The notes beneath the pieces were generated by a model. It saw only the letters and a program-made list of their open reading frames with translations. It had not been told where the DNA came from and ran no database searches. 20,360 bases of DNA, taken from Clostridia bacterium (GTDB lineage Bacteria > Bacillota_A > Clostridia > Oscillospirales > CAG-272). A program made the translations under genes and the position numbers. The first letter of the stretch is position 1. The number at the start of each line of letters is the position of its first letter. Shown here one piece after another: positions 8,059 to 15,470 of the stretch. Location of the stretch: positions 1-20,360 of the forward strand of contig JAFUQY010000036.1 of NCBI GenBank assembly GCA_017472105.1, written 5' to 3'.

Positions 8059-8657
8059 TATTTTCTGCTCTTTTTGGGATCCTTCGTAACCTTCACACCC
8101 TTTTCGGTGAGGAGGATGTCAACGGAAACGTCAAAGCGTCCGCGCGGCACTTCGGGCAGGATGTAGTCGGAATAGACCACGCCGATGGTGCAGCCGGAGA
8201 ACTGGGAGAGATAACGGTCGTAGAAGCCCTTGCCGTAGCCGAGACGGTAGCCCGCCTTGTCGTACACGAGTCCGGGAACGAAGCATACAGCACCGCCGGT
8301 TTCGTTGACGCAGTCGTAGACCGGTGCATCCTCAGCCGGCTCGAGAAGTCCGTAGGAATCGGGACTCAGCTCGTCGAGGGAATTCACGATGTGGTACTGC
8401 ATGGTGTGGGTCTTCTTGTCGCATCTGGGGAAGAGCACCTTTTTGCCCTTCTCGAATGCGGATTTCGCAATGGGATATACATCAATTTCGTCATCGGTAG
8501 CCGCGTACAGGAGCACATATTCCGCATAACGGAAGCTGACCAGCCCCTCTGCCGCCTGACAGACAGCCATATCCCGCTTGAACTTTTCCTCGGGATCCAT
8601 CTGACTGCGCAGGGTCTTGTATTCCTCACGGATATCGTCTTTCTGCTTTCTGATCAT
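8058..8657 (-). CDS. fau: 5-formyltetrahydrofolate cyclo-ligase
   Basis: The enzyme converts 5-formyltetrahydrofolate to 5,10-methenyltetrahydrofolate using ATP and so returns a storage or inhibitory folate to the one-carbon pool in the cytoplasm. The 199-residue product carries the family signature GYRLGYGKGFYDRYL (136-150), preceded by CFVPGLVYD. The N-terminus IRKQKDDIREEYKTLRSQM is the usual basic helix. I placed the start at the ATG at 8657, because it overlaps the upstream DJ-1-like gene by the typical ATGA. The longer frame to 8756 adds 33 residues unlike the family that lie over the end of that gene. The next gene overlaps by one base, so the enzyme sits in a coupled four-gene operon. 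Confidence 0.94.
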   Translation of the reverse strand: MIRKQKDDIREEYKTLRSQMDPEEKFKRDMAVCQAAEGLVSFRYAEYVLLYAATDDEIDVYPIAKSAFEKGKKVLFPRCDKKTHTMQYHIVNSLDELSPDSYGLLEPAEDAPVYDCVNETGGAVCFVPGLVYDKAGYRLGYGKGFYDRYLSQFSGCTIGVVYSDYILPEVPRGRFDVSVDILLTEKGVKVTKDPKKSRK

Positions 8658-9214
8658 TTTGCAAGTACGGCAGCGAACAGAGAATCCGCCGCTTCGTCTC
8701 CTTTCAAGAGTCGTGTAAGGGTAAGGGAGAATTCCAGAGCGGCACCCATTCCGCATCCGGTCACAATATTTCCGTCGGATTCCACACGCCCTCCGGTGAG
8801 AACGGCACCGTCAAGGTACTTCTCAAATCCGGGATAGCAGACCGCACGCTTTCCGCGAAGAAGTCCGCGCTTGCCGGGAATCATGGGAGCGGCACAGATG
8901 GACGCGATGATTTTTCCGGACTCAGCCGCTGAGCGGACAATGGCATCCACGTTTTCGTCCTCGTCGAGATTCTTCGCGCCCGGCATTCCGCCCGGGAGAA
9001 TAATCATCTCAATATCAGCCGTTTCCCAGAGCTTTTTCGCCTCGGACATTGTGATATCGGCTTCCACTTCGATTCCGTGGGAACCGGTGATTTTTTTCGT
9101 CATCAGTTTTCCGACGGCGACGGTTTTCACATCCACGCCCGCGCGGCGGAGAACATCCACAGGGGTCAGAGCTTCGATTTCCTCAAACCCGTCTGCGAGA
9201 AATTCAAGTACCAT
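8654..9214 (-). CDS. DJ-1/PfpI (YajL-like) family protein
   Basis: This is a DJ-1/ThiJ/PfpI superfamily protein of 186 residues, closest in pattern to DJ-1 and YajL. Such proteins are linked to oxidative stress and to glyoxalase, deglycase or chaperone activities, which are debated. The nucleophile-elbow cysteine is C107 in ASICAAP. The acidic residue that tunes it is E14 in GFEEIEAL, matching E18 of DJ-1. A family segment RGLLRGKRAVCYPGFE lies at about 116-131, and an ATGG-like GNIVTGCGMGAALEF near 148-162. The ATG at 9214 has AAGGAG about 9 nt upstream. It is the first gene of the operon with fau, the CPBP protease and mltG, and an extended -10 promoter lies upstream. The exact reaction cannot be assigned from sequence. 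Confidence 0.88.
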   Translation of the reverse strand: MVLEFLADGFEEIEALTPVDVLRRAGVDVKTVAVGKLMTKKITGSHGIEVEADITMSEAKKLWETADIEMIILPGGMPGAKNLDEDENVDAIVRSAAESGKIIASICAAPMIPGKRGLLRGKRAVCYPGFEKYLDGAVLTGGRVESDGNIVTGCGMGAALEFSLTLTRLLKGDEAADSLFAAVLAK

Positions 9215-9300
9215 AACGGAACTCCTTTTTATCTATCGTACATTCGTCAGTTTCCTGTGTTTGTATCGGCGGAAAGCGGAAAACAGCCTTCGCCATCTAT

Positions 9301-9336
9301 ATTATACCATTGTTCGCCCGTCAAGCGGTTAACAAT
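9301..9336 (-). promoter_or_regulatory. Extended -10 promoter of the DJ-1-fau-CPBP-mltG operon, with an inverted repeat
   Basis: On the minus strand the sequence TGGTATAAT (9301-9309) is an extended -10 element with a perfect -10 hexamer (9301-9306). No good -35 lies at 17 nt; a TTGACG occurs but only 12 nt upstream. A perfect 6-bp inverted repeat, ATTGTT (9309-9314) and AACAAT (9331-9336), has half-sites 22 bp apart, or about two helical turns, just upstream of and touching the -10. This may be an operator, though 6-bp arms can arise by chance. Confidence 0.6.
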
Positions 9337-9366
9337 CCATAAACATTCACGCGTTTTACTGAAATT

Positions 9367-10059
9367 TTACATTTCACCGCATGTTTTTCCAAGGATCCGG
9401 TCAGCCGCACGGGCAACATCCGCCGCAATTTCCCCGCGGGTTCTGGGTTCTTCCGCACCGTCGTCGGCACAGCGGATCACATGCCATCCGCATTTTCCGG
9501 CGGCATAGGAAGCGGCACGGCGGCATCGGCTGAGGTAATCCGTATCGAGCTCGTGGATGTCCATGACCCGTCCGGTTTCCTCACTTCTTTTCCGCACCAG
9601 AGCCGTGGATACCGACTCGGGCATGTCGAGCAGAATCACGCCGTCGGGAGCCGGAAGACCGAGCTTGCCGAACTCAAAATCCCACAGCCAGTCAAGGAAC
9701 GCATCCCAGTCGCGCCCGGGCATTTTCGAGAGCTGATGATAGGCATTCGCGGTGGTATAGCGGTTTGCGATCACGACGGTGTCTTCGCGCAGATACTCCT
9801 GCCGCCACTGGTTGATGTAGCTGACATAGCGGTCCGCCGCGAAGAACATGGATGCCGCGTAGGCGTTGGTGTCGTCGGGATGATCCCCGAGTCCGCCGCC
9901 GAGATAGAGCTTCACGAGAGCGGAACCCTCGCTGTTGTAATTGGGAAAGTCGATGACATGGGTGCGGTACCCGGACTTCTCGAGGTATTCTCGGAGCAGC
10001 TGTGTCTGGGTACCCTTCCCGCTTCCGTCAAGACCTTCCAATACGATCAGTTTTGACAT
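9367..10059 (-). CDS. tmk: Thymidylate kinase-like nucleoside-monophosphate kinase
   Basis: The product is predicted to phosphorylate dTMP to dTDP for DNA synthesis. Its 230 residues begin with IVLEGLDGSGKGTQTQLL, which contains the P-loop (9-17) in the form usual for thymidylate kinases, and DFPNYNSEG carries the conserved FP of the dTMP site. FAADRY (73-78) and a lid-like LVRKRSEETGR are also recognisable. One change is visible: the usual DRY in the strand before the AYQ helix reads NRYTTANAYHQ (99-109). Proteins with this NRY variant and slightly longer chains are annotated dTMP kinase in Clostridia, and some genomes encode a second canonical Tmk, so the substrate should be treated as likely rather than proven. 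It lies 42 nt after ftsK and is probably cotranscribed. Its ribosome binding site is weak (AGAAG). Confidence 0.85.
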   Translation of the reverse strand: MSKLIVLEGLDGSGKGTQTQLLREYLEKSGYRTHVIDFPNYNSEGSALVKLYLGGGLGDHPDDTNAYAASMFFAADRYVSYINQWRQEYLREDTVVIANRYTTANAYHQLSKMPGRDWDAFLDWLWDFEFGKLGLPAPDGVILLDMPESVSTALVRKRSEETGRVMDIHELDTDYLSRCRRAASYAAGKCGWHVIRCADDGAEEPRTRGEIAADVARAADRILGKTCGEM

Positions 10060-10101
10060 GATGATACTTCTTTTCTTTTGTATTCTTATGTTTCGGAGAA
10101 A

Positions 10102-13100
10102 TTATTCTTCCTTGAGCCGCATTTCCATGAATTCCTGACGGGAAATCAGCACGTCACGCGGTTTTGAGCCGTCCGGTGCGCTGACATAGCCGAGCTGCTC
10201 CATGCGGTCGATGATCTTTGCCGCGCGGCCGTAGCCGAGGTGCAGTTTGCGCTGGATGAGGGACGTGGAAATCTTGCCGGAATCGACTGCAAGCTCCACG
10301 GTTGCCATGAGCATCGGGTCTTCGTCATCTCCGTCATCGTCGTCAAACGATCCGGCGGACGCACCCTTCTTGCCGGCACCGCATTTCTGTGCTTCGCGTT
10401 CGATTTCGTTGACAATCTTTTCCGTGTCGGTGTTTTCGAACGCTGTGTTCATGTTCTTGATGTAGCTGACAACCTCTTCCACGTCGTTTTCGGATACATA
10501 CGCACCCTGTACGCGGACGGGCTTGAGCGCACCGACGGGGTTGAACAGCATGTCGCCCATACCGATCAGGTTCGCCGCCGCACTGATATCAATAATGGTA
10601 CGGGAGTCGATCTGGGAGGACGTACGGAACGCAATTCTCGAGGGCACATTCGCCTTGATGAGACCGGTGATGACGTCAACGGAGGGACGCTGGGTACCGA
10701 TGATGAGGTGCATGCCCGCCGCTCTTGCCTTCTGCGCAATCCGGCAGATGGAGTCTTCCACGTCGTCGGATGCGGTCATCATAAGATCGGCAAGCTCGTC
10801 GATGATGATGACAATGCGCGGCATGTATTCGTATTCCGGGTCGTTCTTTGTGACTTCATTGAACGCCTTGATATCGCGCACGCCGACCGCTTCGATCAGG
10901 CTGTACCGGCGTTCCATTTCACCGACTGCCCACGACAGGGAGCCCGCCGCCTTCTTCGGTTCGCTGACAACGGGAACGAGAAGATGGGGAATGCCGTTGT
11001 AAATGTTCAGCTCAACCTTCTTCGGGTCGATGAGAATCAGCTTGACGTCCTCGGGAGATGCCTTGTATAAGAGGGACGTGATGACGGAGTTGATGCACAC
11101 AGACTTACCGGCACCGGTCGCACCCGCAATCAGAAGATGGGGCATTTTTCCGATGTCGAAGTAAACCGCGTCGCCTGCAACGTCCGCACCGAGAGCCACG
11201 GTCAGCTTGCTCGGAGCATCCTGGAATTTGGGGTCTTCGATGAGTGTGCGCAGGTGTACGGTGGATTTTTTCTTGTTGGGAACCTCGATGCCCACCGCCG
11301 CCTTGCCGGGAATGGGAGCTTCGATACGCACGCCCATGGTTGCAAGGCTGAGGGAGATGTCGTCCACGAGGTTGGCAATGGAACGCACCTTGATGCCGCG
11401 CTCGGGAACCAGCTCGTACCGCGTGATGGTGGGACCGCGGGAGATATTTTCAATTTTGGTCTTGACGTTGAAGCTCGCGAGGGTTTCGACCAGCTTGACA
11501 GCGTTCTCCTGAAGCTCTTCCTTGATGCTTTCGTTGCCGCCGGAGGTGTCTTCCTGTAAAATCTCGATCGGCGGGAACTTGTATTCGGGCAGGGGCAGCT
11601 TCTTCGCCGGCTCGGACTGGGCAACGGGTGTGGAAACCGTCTCGCGCTTGACTTCGAGCGGATCGCGCATGTACTGCTCGGACAGCTTGTCAAGCAGCTC
11701 CGCATCCCCCGGGTTGACGAAAATCTTGGTCACATCGAACTCGTTTGTGTCCGCTTCCATCGCCAGCTTGACGGTGTCGGTTTCTTCCTTCGCGGGAGCT
11801 TTGACCGAAGTCTGTGCGGATGCCGCCTGACGCTTTGCCGCATAGGAGGAGGATTTCGGAATCTGCACCGGTTCGTCCACATCGAACGGCGGCTTGTCAT
11901 CGGGAATTTCCTCAAACACAGGCGCCTCCGCAGCATTCACGGGGATTTCCGCGTGTACTTCCGGCTCGGGTGCGGGTTCTGTGAAGGCATCGCTCACACG
12001 GCTCCGCTTTTCGTGCAGGTCAATTGCCGCCATTTCGACAGCATCGAGCACATCCCCGGCTGCAATGGATTCGGGCTGGGACTTGTCCGCCGCGAAATCG
12101 TTTGCCATCGACGGAGCGGTTCTGCGTGCAGCCTGAAACGTACCGGGTTCATCGTCACGGATGCCCTCTGCTTTCCGGCTTTTCTCGATCCGCTCGCGGG
12201 TACGGCGCATGACTTCGTCGAAAATCTGCTCGTCCACTGCTCCGCGGTCGATTCTGCCGTCATCCTTCACGGGAGCATCCGCGGGCTCGGGCACGGTATT
12301 TACGGGAGTCTCCGGAATTTCATCGAGAACTTCGCCGGTCTCCGTATCCACGCGCACGGTCACGGGTTCTTCCGCGGGAGTTTCCACCGCATCGTACACG
12401 GGCACATCCACCACGGCACGGCGGCGCTTTTTCACATGATACACCGTAGCCGGAGGCGTTCCGCCGGAAACCTGATGTGCGGGAGCTTCTTCGGCGGGCT
12501 TTTTCGCTTTCTTTGCGGCGTCCCGTTCGGCTTTTTCAGCGGCGATGCGGGCTTCCTTTTCCTTCTTTTTCTTCTCGCGCAGGTATTCGAGGTACTCTTC
12601 CTCGCGGATCTGCTGACGGGATTTGGGTGCGGTGCGTCGTTTTTCTTCGTTGACGGCACGTTTTTCCGCACGCTTTTCCCCGGAGAACTTGATTTTGTAC
12701 GCAATCCAGATCACAGCTCCGCGCGGCGTGATTCCCGCAACGTAGAGGGAGAGGAACAGGATCGCGGTGAACAGAATGATGAGGGTGCAGACCTTGCCGA
12801 ATCCGCGGAGAAGCAGCTCACCGAGGACACCGCCGACCACACCGCCGCCGACGAGTTCACAGCCGTCAGCGTAGTATTTCTTCACATCGATGGTATCATC
12901 ACCGCCGCCGAGTACATGCAGAAGCATCGTCAGCAGAACGAACACGATTGCAAGACAGGCGGATTTGGCGGCAGTCTGCCCTTCCTCGCTGTCGCGGTTC
13001 CAGAAATACGCCCGGACGAGCAGAACAATGGGAAGCGCATATGCACCGCCGGCAAAAAGTCCCGTGAAAATTCCGCGGATGCCGCCGCCGACCTTGCCTT

Positions 13101-13302
13101 CGCCGATGATGACGCATACGCCGATGAGGACAGCCGCCAGTGCAAGAATGTACGGAGCCGCCTGCATGAGTACGGTATAGTCCCGCTGGACGGGCTGTTT
13201 TGCCGGTGCGGACTTTGCCGTGGATTTTGCGGACGCAGTCTTCTTCGCCGTGGACTTGGATGATTTATTGGAAGTCGATTTTGTCTGATTGGTCTTGGGC
13301 AT
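10102..13302 (-). CDS. ftsK: DNA translocase FtsK/SpoIIIE
   Basis: This hexameric ATP-driven DNA pump at the septum moves chromosomal DNA during division and, in spore formers, into the forespore. Of 1066 residues, 1-40 are a K/S/T/A-rich cytoplasmic tail. About four membrane segments follow (46-66, 77-98, 115-131, 168-190). A long charged linker runs from about 205 to 575, with a K/E/A-rich helical stretch at 228-272. The motor domain has Walker A GATGAGKS (727-734), Walker B VIIIDELADL (831-840) and GTQRPSVDVITG (869-880). The C-terminal gamma winged helix reads SLIQRKLHLGYGRAAKIIDRM (1014-1034) and would read polarity sequences in the chromosome. The acidic patch DDDDGDDED (987-995) links motor to gamma. 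The ATG at 13302 has AAAGGAGA upstream. The sequence does not separate a vegetative FtsK from SpoIIIE. Confidence 0.96.
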   Translation of the reverse strand: MPKTNQTKSTSNKSSKSTAKKTASAKSTAKSAPAKQPVQRDYTVLMQAAPYILALAAVLIGVCVIIGEGKVGGGIRGIFTGLFAGGAYALPIVLLVRAYFWNRDSEEGQTAAKSACLAIVFVLLTMLLHVLGGGDDTIDVKKYYADGCELVGGGVVGGVLGELLLRGFGKVCTLIILFTAILFLSLYVAGITPRGAVIWIAYKIKFSGEKRAEKRAVNEEKRRTAPKSRQQIREEEYLEYLREKKKKEKEARIAAEKAERDAAKKAKKPAEEAPAHQVSGGTPPATVYHVKKRRRAVVDVPVYDAVETPAEEPVTVRVDTETGEVLDEIPETPVNTVPEPADAPVKDDGRIDRGAVDEQIFDEVMRRTRERIEKSRKAEGIRDDEPGTFQAARRTAPSMANDFAADKSQPESIAAGDVLDAVEMAAIDLHEKRSRVSDAFTEPAPEPEVHAEIPVNAAEAPVFEEIPDDKPPFDVDEPVQIPKSSSYAAKRQAASAQTSVKAPAKEETDTVKLAMEADTNEFDVTKIFVNPGDAELLDKLSEQYMRDPLEVKRETVSTPVAQSEPAKKLPLPEYKFPPIEILQEDTSGGNESIKEELQENAVKLVETLASFNVKTKIENISRGPTITRYELVPERGIKVRSIANLVDDISLSLATMGVRIEAPIPGKAAVGIEVPNKKKSTVHLRTLIEDPKFQDAPSKLTVALGADVAGDAVYFDIGKMPHLLIAGATGAGKSVCINSVITSLLYKASPEDVKLILIDPKKVELNIYNGIPHLLVPVVSEPKKAAGSLSWAVGEMERRYSLIEAVGVRDIKAFNEVTKNDPEYEYMPRIVIIIDELADLMMTASDDVEDSICRIAQKARAAGMHLIIGTQRPSVDVITGLIKANVPSRIAFRTSSQIDSRTIIDISAAANLIGMGDMLFNPVGALKPVRVQGAYVSENDVEEVVSYIKNMNTAFENTDTEKIVNEIEREAQKCGAGKKGASAGSFDDDDGDDEDPMLMATVELAVDSGKISTSLIQRKLHLGYGRAAKIIDRMEQLGYVSAPDGSKPRDVLISRQEFMEMRLKEE

Positions 13303-13387
13303 GATTTCTCCTTTGCACAGAATACACGTCTATAATAATATGTAAGGTAAATTCGGATATTTTGCGCGGCATAAAACGCCAATATAT

Positions 13388-13416
13388 ATTTTACCATGCG
13401 GAAAGAAAAAAAACAA
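13388..13416 (-). promoter_or_regulatory. Promoter of the ftsK-tmk unit
   Basis: On the minus strand, TTGTTT (13411-13416), a 17-nt spacer ending in TGG and TAAAAT (13388-13393) make a sigma-A promoter with an extended -10 (TGGTAAAAT). The boxes match consensus at 4 of 6 and 5 of 6 positions. It lies about 85 nt upstream of the ftsK start. No operator-like dyad is obvious between it and the gene. Confidence 0.55.
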
Positions 13417-13461
13417 GGGATTTGCGCGGACTTTTCTGCCTGTCGGATGAAAATTGCGGAC

Positions 13462-13500
13462 AAAAAAACACAGCTTCCCGGTATTTCACGGAAAACTGTG
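13462..13500 (-). terminator. Intrinsic terminator of the GH109-type gene
   Basis: On the minus strand, 14 nt after the stop codon, an 11-bp stem starts with CACAG (13496-13500) and closes with CTGTG (13469-13473). It includes two G-U pairs and a loop of about 10 nt. A run of seven T follows directly (13462-13468). This is a strong intrinsic terminator that isolates the gene from the ftsK promoter downstream. Confidence 0.88.
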
Positions 13501-13514
13501 CGATTTTTATGAAA

Positions 13515-14744
13515 TTACTTGTCCAGAGCGTAGAAGCCGTGGTTCTTGTCCCAGTCGGGTCTGTGAGTCCACATGCCGCGGGTGAAGTCCGGGATATCCT
13601 GAGGTGCGCCGTTGTTGAGGATGGAGATTTCGGACAGGGGAGTGATTGCCATCCATGCCGCGGTGTCGTAGGTGTCGATCGGCGGAACTTCGCCGTTCTT
13701 CAGCGCTTCAAAGAATGCGTCGAATACGAGCCAGTCCATACCGCCGTGACCGCCCTTGATGCCTTCGGTTTCGAACTTGTGCCATACCGGATGTTCGTAC
13801 TGTTCGCGGTATTCCTTCACGTTGTTGTAGAAGTTGTGGTCCCATTCACCGTGAACGTTTTCGAGGTAAACGGCGTTGCAGACTTCGGAGAAGTAGCCGT
13901 TGGTACCGCGTACGGTGAAGTTGCGGGAGTAGTTTCTGGGAAGGGTGGTGTCGAGAGTGAGGGTAATCAGCTCACCGTTTGCGCACTTGATGTTGGTCTT
14001 GACGATATCGCCCTGAGCAAAACGGTAGGACTTGAGTGCGGGGTTGACCTTTTCGTTCTTTTCGGCGTAGTCATTGAGACCGAACGCGCCGGAAGACATT
14101 GCGGAAAGGCTTACCATGCGGTTGCCGCGGTTGATGTCGAGAATCTTCGCGATCGGACCGAGCTCATGGGTGGGATAGTTTTCGCAGTTGCGGTTCTGGT
14201 AGTTGCGGAGACGGTAGTGGCGGTTTTCTTCGCCGAATGCGATTTCGCTGCGCAGGTCGTGCTGATAGCCGCCTTCACAGTGAACAACCTTGCCGAAGAT
14301 GCCTTCGCGAACCATGCGCATGACCATCATTTCGTTGCGGTCGTAGCAGCAGTTTTCGAGCATCATGCAGTGGATGCGGGTCTTTTCGTAGGTGTCAACG
14401 AGCTTCCAGCAGTCGTCAAGGGAATACGCGCCGCCGACTTCGATGCCGACCTGCTTGCCGCATTCCATTGCGTAAACAGCTGCGGGAATGTGGTTTTCCC
14501 ATGCGGAGAAGACGAAAACGACGTCAACATCGTCTCTTTCGATCAGCTCGCGGTAGCAGGAAACCTTTGCAACGTCCCAGCCCTTCTTTTCCTTGCAGAA
14601 ATCAACGGCTCTCTGCATTCTGTCTTCGTAAACATCGCAGACAGCGGTTACAACGGTGTCGTCTCTTTCGGTCAGGATGCCGTGAACGTGACCCATGCCG
14701 CGTCCGCCGAGACCGATGACGCCGACTCTGAATTCAGCACTCAT
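13515..14744 (-). CDS. Gfo/Idh/MocA family protein of the GH109 (alpha-N-acetylgalactosaminidase-like) type
   Basis: The 409-residue product has an N-terminal NAD-binding Rossmann fold (VGVIGLGGRGMGH, 7-19) and a Gfo/Idh/MocA C-terminal domain. The middle and C-terminal parts match the glycoside hydrolase 109 type as I know it: CMMLENCCYDRNE (126-138), GGYQHDLRSEI (158-168), NYPTHELGPIAKILDINRG (189-207), KGGHGGMDWLV (330-340) and DTYDTAAWMAITPLSE (357-372). Characterised GH109 enzymes cleave alpha-linked GalNAc by an NAD-dependent redox route. This protein has no signal peptide, unlike the Tat-exported founders, so it probably acts on imported sugars in the cytoplasm. The ATG at 14744 has TGAGGT upstream; the longer frame adds 13 unlikely residues. 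It is a single-gene unit with a consensus promoter and strong terminator and no transporter beside it, so substrate specificity is inferred only. Confidence 0.88.
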   Translation of the reverse strand: MSAEFRVGVIGLGGRGMGHVHGILTERDDTVVTAVCDVYEDRMQRAVDFCKEKKGWDVAKVSCYRELIERDDVDVVFVFSAWENHIPAAVYAMECGKQVGIEVGGAYSLDDCWKLVDTYEKTRIHCMMLENCCYDRNEMMVMRMVREGIFGKVVHCEGGYQHDLRSEIAFGEENRHYRLRNYQNRNCENYPTHELGPIAKILDINRGNRMVSLSAMSSGAFGLNDYAEKNEKVNPALKSYRFAQGDIVKTNIKCANGELITLTLDTTLPRNYSRNFTVRGTNGYFSEVCNAVYLENVHGEWDHNFYNNVKEYREQYEHPVWHKFETEGIKGGHGGMDWLVFDAFFEALKNGEVPPIDTYDTAAWMAITPLSEISILNNGAPQDIPDFTRGMWTHRPDWDKNHGFYALDK

Positions 14745-14798
14745 ACTATAATACCTCACAATATGTAAATTTATGATTTGCAATACTCTGCTGATGAT

Positions 14799-14826
14799 AT
14801 TATATCATATTTTGGGGTGGTGTCAA
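14799..14826 (-). promoter_or_regulatory. Consensus sigma-A promoter of the GH109-type gene
   Basis: On the minus strand, a perfect TTGACA (14821-14826), a 16-nt spacer and a perfect TATAAT (14799-14804) lie about 55 nt upstream of the ATG at 14744. Both hexamers are exact, so expression should be strong unless repressed. The -10 lies inside a short dyad GATATAATATC, which may be chance in AT-rich DNA. Confidence 0.85.
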
Positions 14827-14889
14827 GATGGGTTTGTGATTTTTGACAGAGGAATTTGCTTCAAAAATTCCGCGCTGAATACTGCACAG

Positions 14890-15162
14890 TCACGACAGTA
14901 CTGTCTTTTTAGCTTCATTCACCCGATATATCACAATGTAGTTTCTGACGCGCATCTGGCGGTAACCTTTGTTCGCATAAATGCCGACACTTCTGTACGC
15001 GTACCGATTCGGCATCGTTTCAAGAGAAAATACAGCTTCCTCTATCTTATCCATAAGTCCGGCTGATGCTTCCGGCTCCAGGAGGGTATTCGTGATATAA
15101 TCGTAGATTGCATCCAAATCCCGGTATGCTTTCCGCGACAGTTCAACCCTGTACTTTTCCAC
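14890..15162 (-). CDS. RelE/ParE family toxin with an apparent C-terminal frameshift
   Basis: This is the toxin of a type II toxin-antitoxin pair, of the RelE/ParE superfamily (mRNA-cleaving or gyrase-targeting). The first 87 residues fit the fold: YRVELSRKAYRDLDAIYDYI, SLETMPNRYAYRS and YRQMRVRNYIVIYRVNEAKK. The frame then ends abruptly at KKTVLS (90 residues), short of the last strand expected in the family. One extra A in the AAAAA run (14906-14910) would restore DSTVVTVQYSARNF with a stop at 14861-14863, which looks like the proper end. Either the toxin is inactivated, or the base is an assembly error, or ribosomes shift by -1 on T-AAA-AAG. The GTG start at 15162 has GGAG upstream and lies 20 nt inside the antitoxin gene, so the pair is coupled. 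Confidence 0.85.
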   Translation of the reverse strand: MEKYRVELSRKAYRDLDAIYDYITNTLLEPEASAGLMDKIEEAVFSLETMPNRYAYRSVGIYANKGYRQMRVRNYIVIYRVNEAKKTVLS

Positions 15163-15418
15163 TGTGTTTTCTCCGGAGTTCTTTCAATGCTGTTCTTGCA
15201 TCAAGCGGTTCAGCACCTTCCGCTATTTCCGCTTCCGCTTCTGTGATAGCCGCGTCAACAGACATTGTTTCCAGCATTTCTTCATATGTTTCCATACTCA
15301 TAACAACAAGATCGCCATATCCGTTTTTGGTGATGAATATCGGCTCTTTTTTTGCATGACAAAGTTCTGAAATTTCTGTTGTGTTCCTTAAATCCGATAT
15401 CGGTCTGATCTGAGGCAT
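15143..15418 (-). CDS. Phd/YefM family antitoxin
   Basis: The 91-residue antitoxin of the Phd/YefM family would neutralise the adjoining RelE/ParE toxin and repress its own promoter. The N-terminal DNA-binding fold is recognisable: IRPISDLRNTTEISELCH (4-21), EPIFITKNGYGDLVVMSMETYEEM (25-48 by position, given in part). The remaining residues are a charged, alanine-rich C-terminal arm (LDARTALKELRRKHSGK) of the kind that wraps the toxin. The ATG at 15418 has AAAGGAG 8 nt upstream. The gene is first in a two-gene unit, and its 3' end overlaps the toxin gene by 20 nt. The locus is AT-richer than its surroundings, consistent with recent acquisition. Confidence 0.9.
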   Translation of the reverse strand: MPQIRPISDLRNTTEISELCHAKKEPIFITKNGYGDLVVMSMETYEEMLETMSVDAAITEAEAEIAEGAEPLDARTALKELRRKHSGKVQG

Positions 15419-15441
15419 AATACCACTCCTTTCTCAACATT

Positions 15442-15470
15442 ATTATAGCATATTTCTGTACATTATTCAA
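15442..15470 (-). promoter_or_regulatory. Promoter of the toxin-antitoxin pair with a TGTACA core
   Basis: On the minus strand, TTGAAT (15465-15470), a 17-nt spacer and a perfect TATAAT (15442-15447) lie about 24 nt upstream of the antitoxin ATG. The spacer contains the palindrome TGTACA (15457-15462), which is the core of the YefM-YoeB operator in Escherichia coli. A bound Phd/YefM antitoxin would therefore block RNA polymerase. The operator role is inferred by analogy. Confidence 0.75.

Noticed and set aside
9309..9334. TTGACG as a -35 box for the DJ-1 promoter
   Set aside because: It is only 12 nt from the -10 box, too close for sigma-A; the extended -10 explains the promoter better.
11953..13263. 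436-residue plus-strand open frame
   Set aside because: It is antisense to the ftsK linker and membrane region; its composition mirrors the repetitive linker codons.
13362..14768. 468-residue plus-strand open frame
   Set aside because: It is antisense to the intact GH109-type gene, which has clear motifs, promoter and terminator. The frame is valine-rich and resembles no family.
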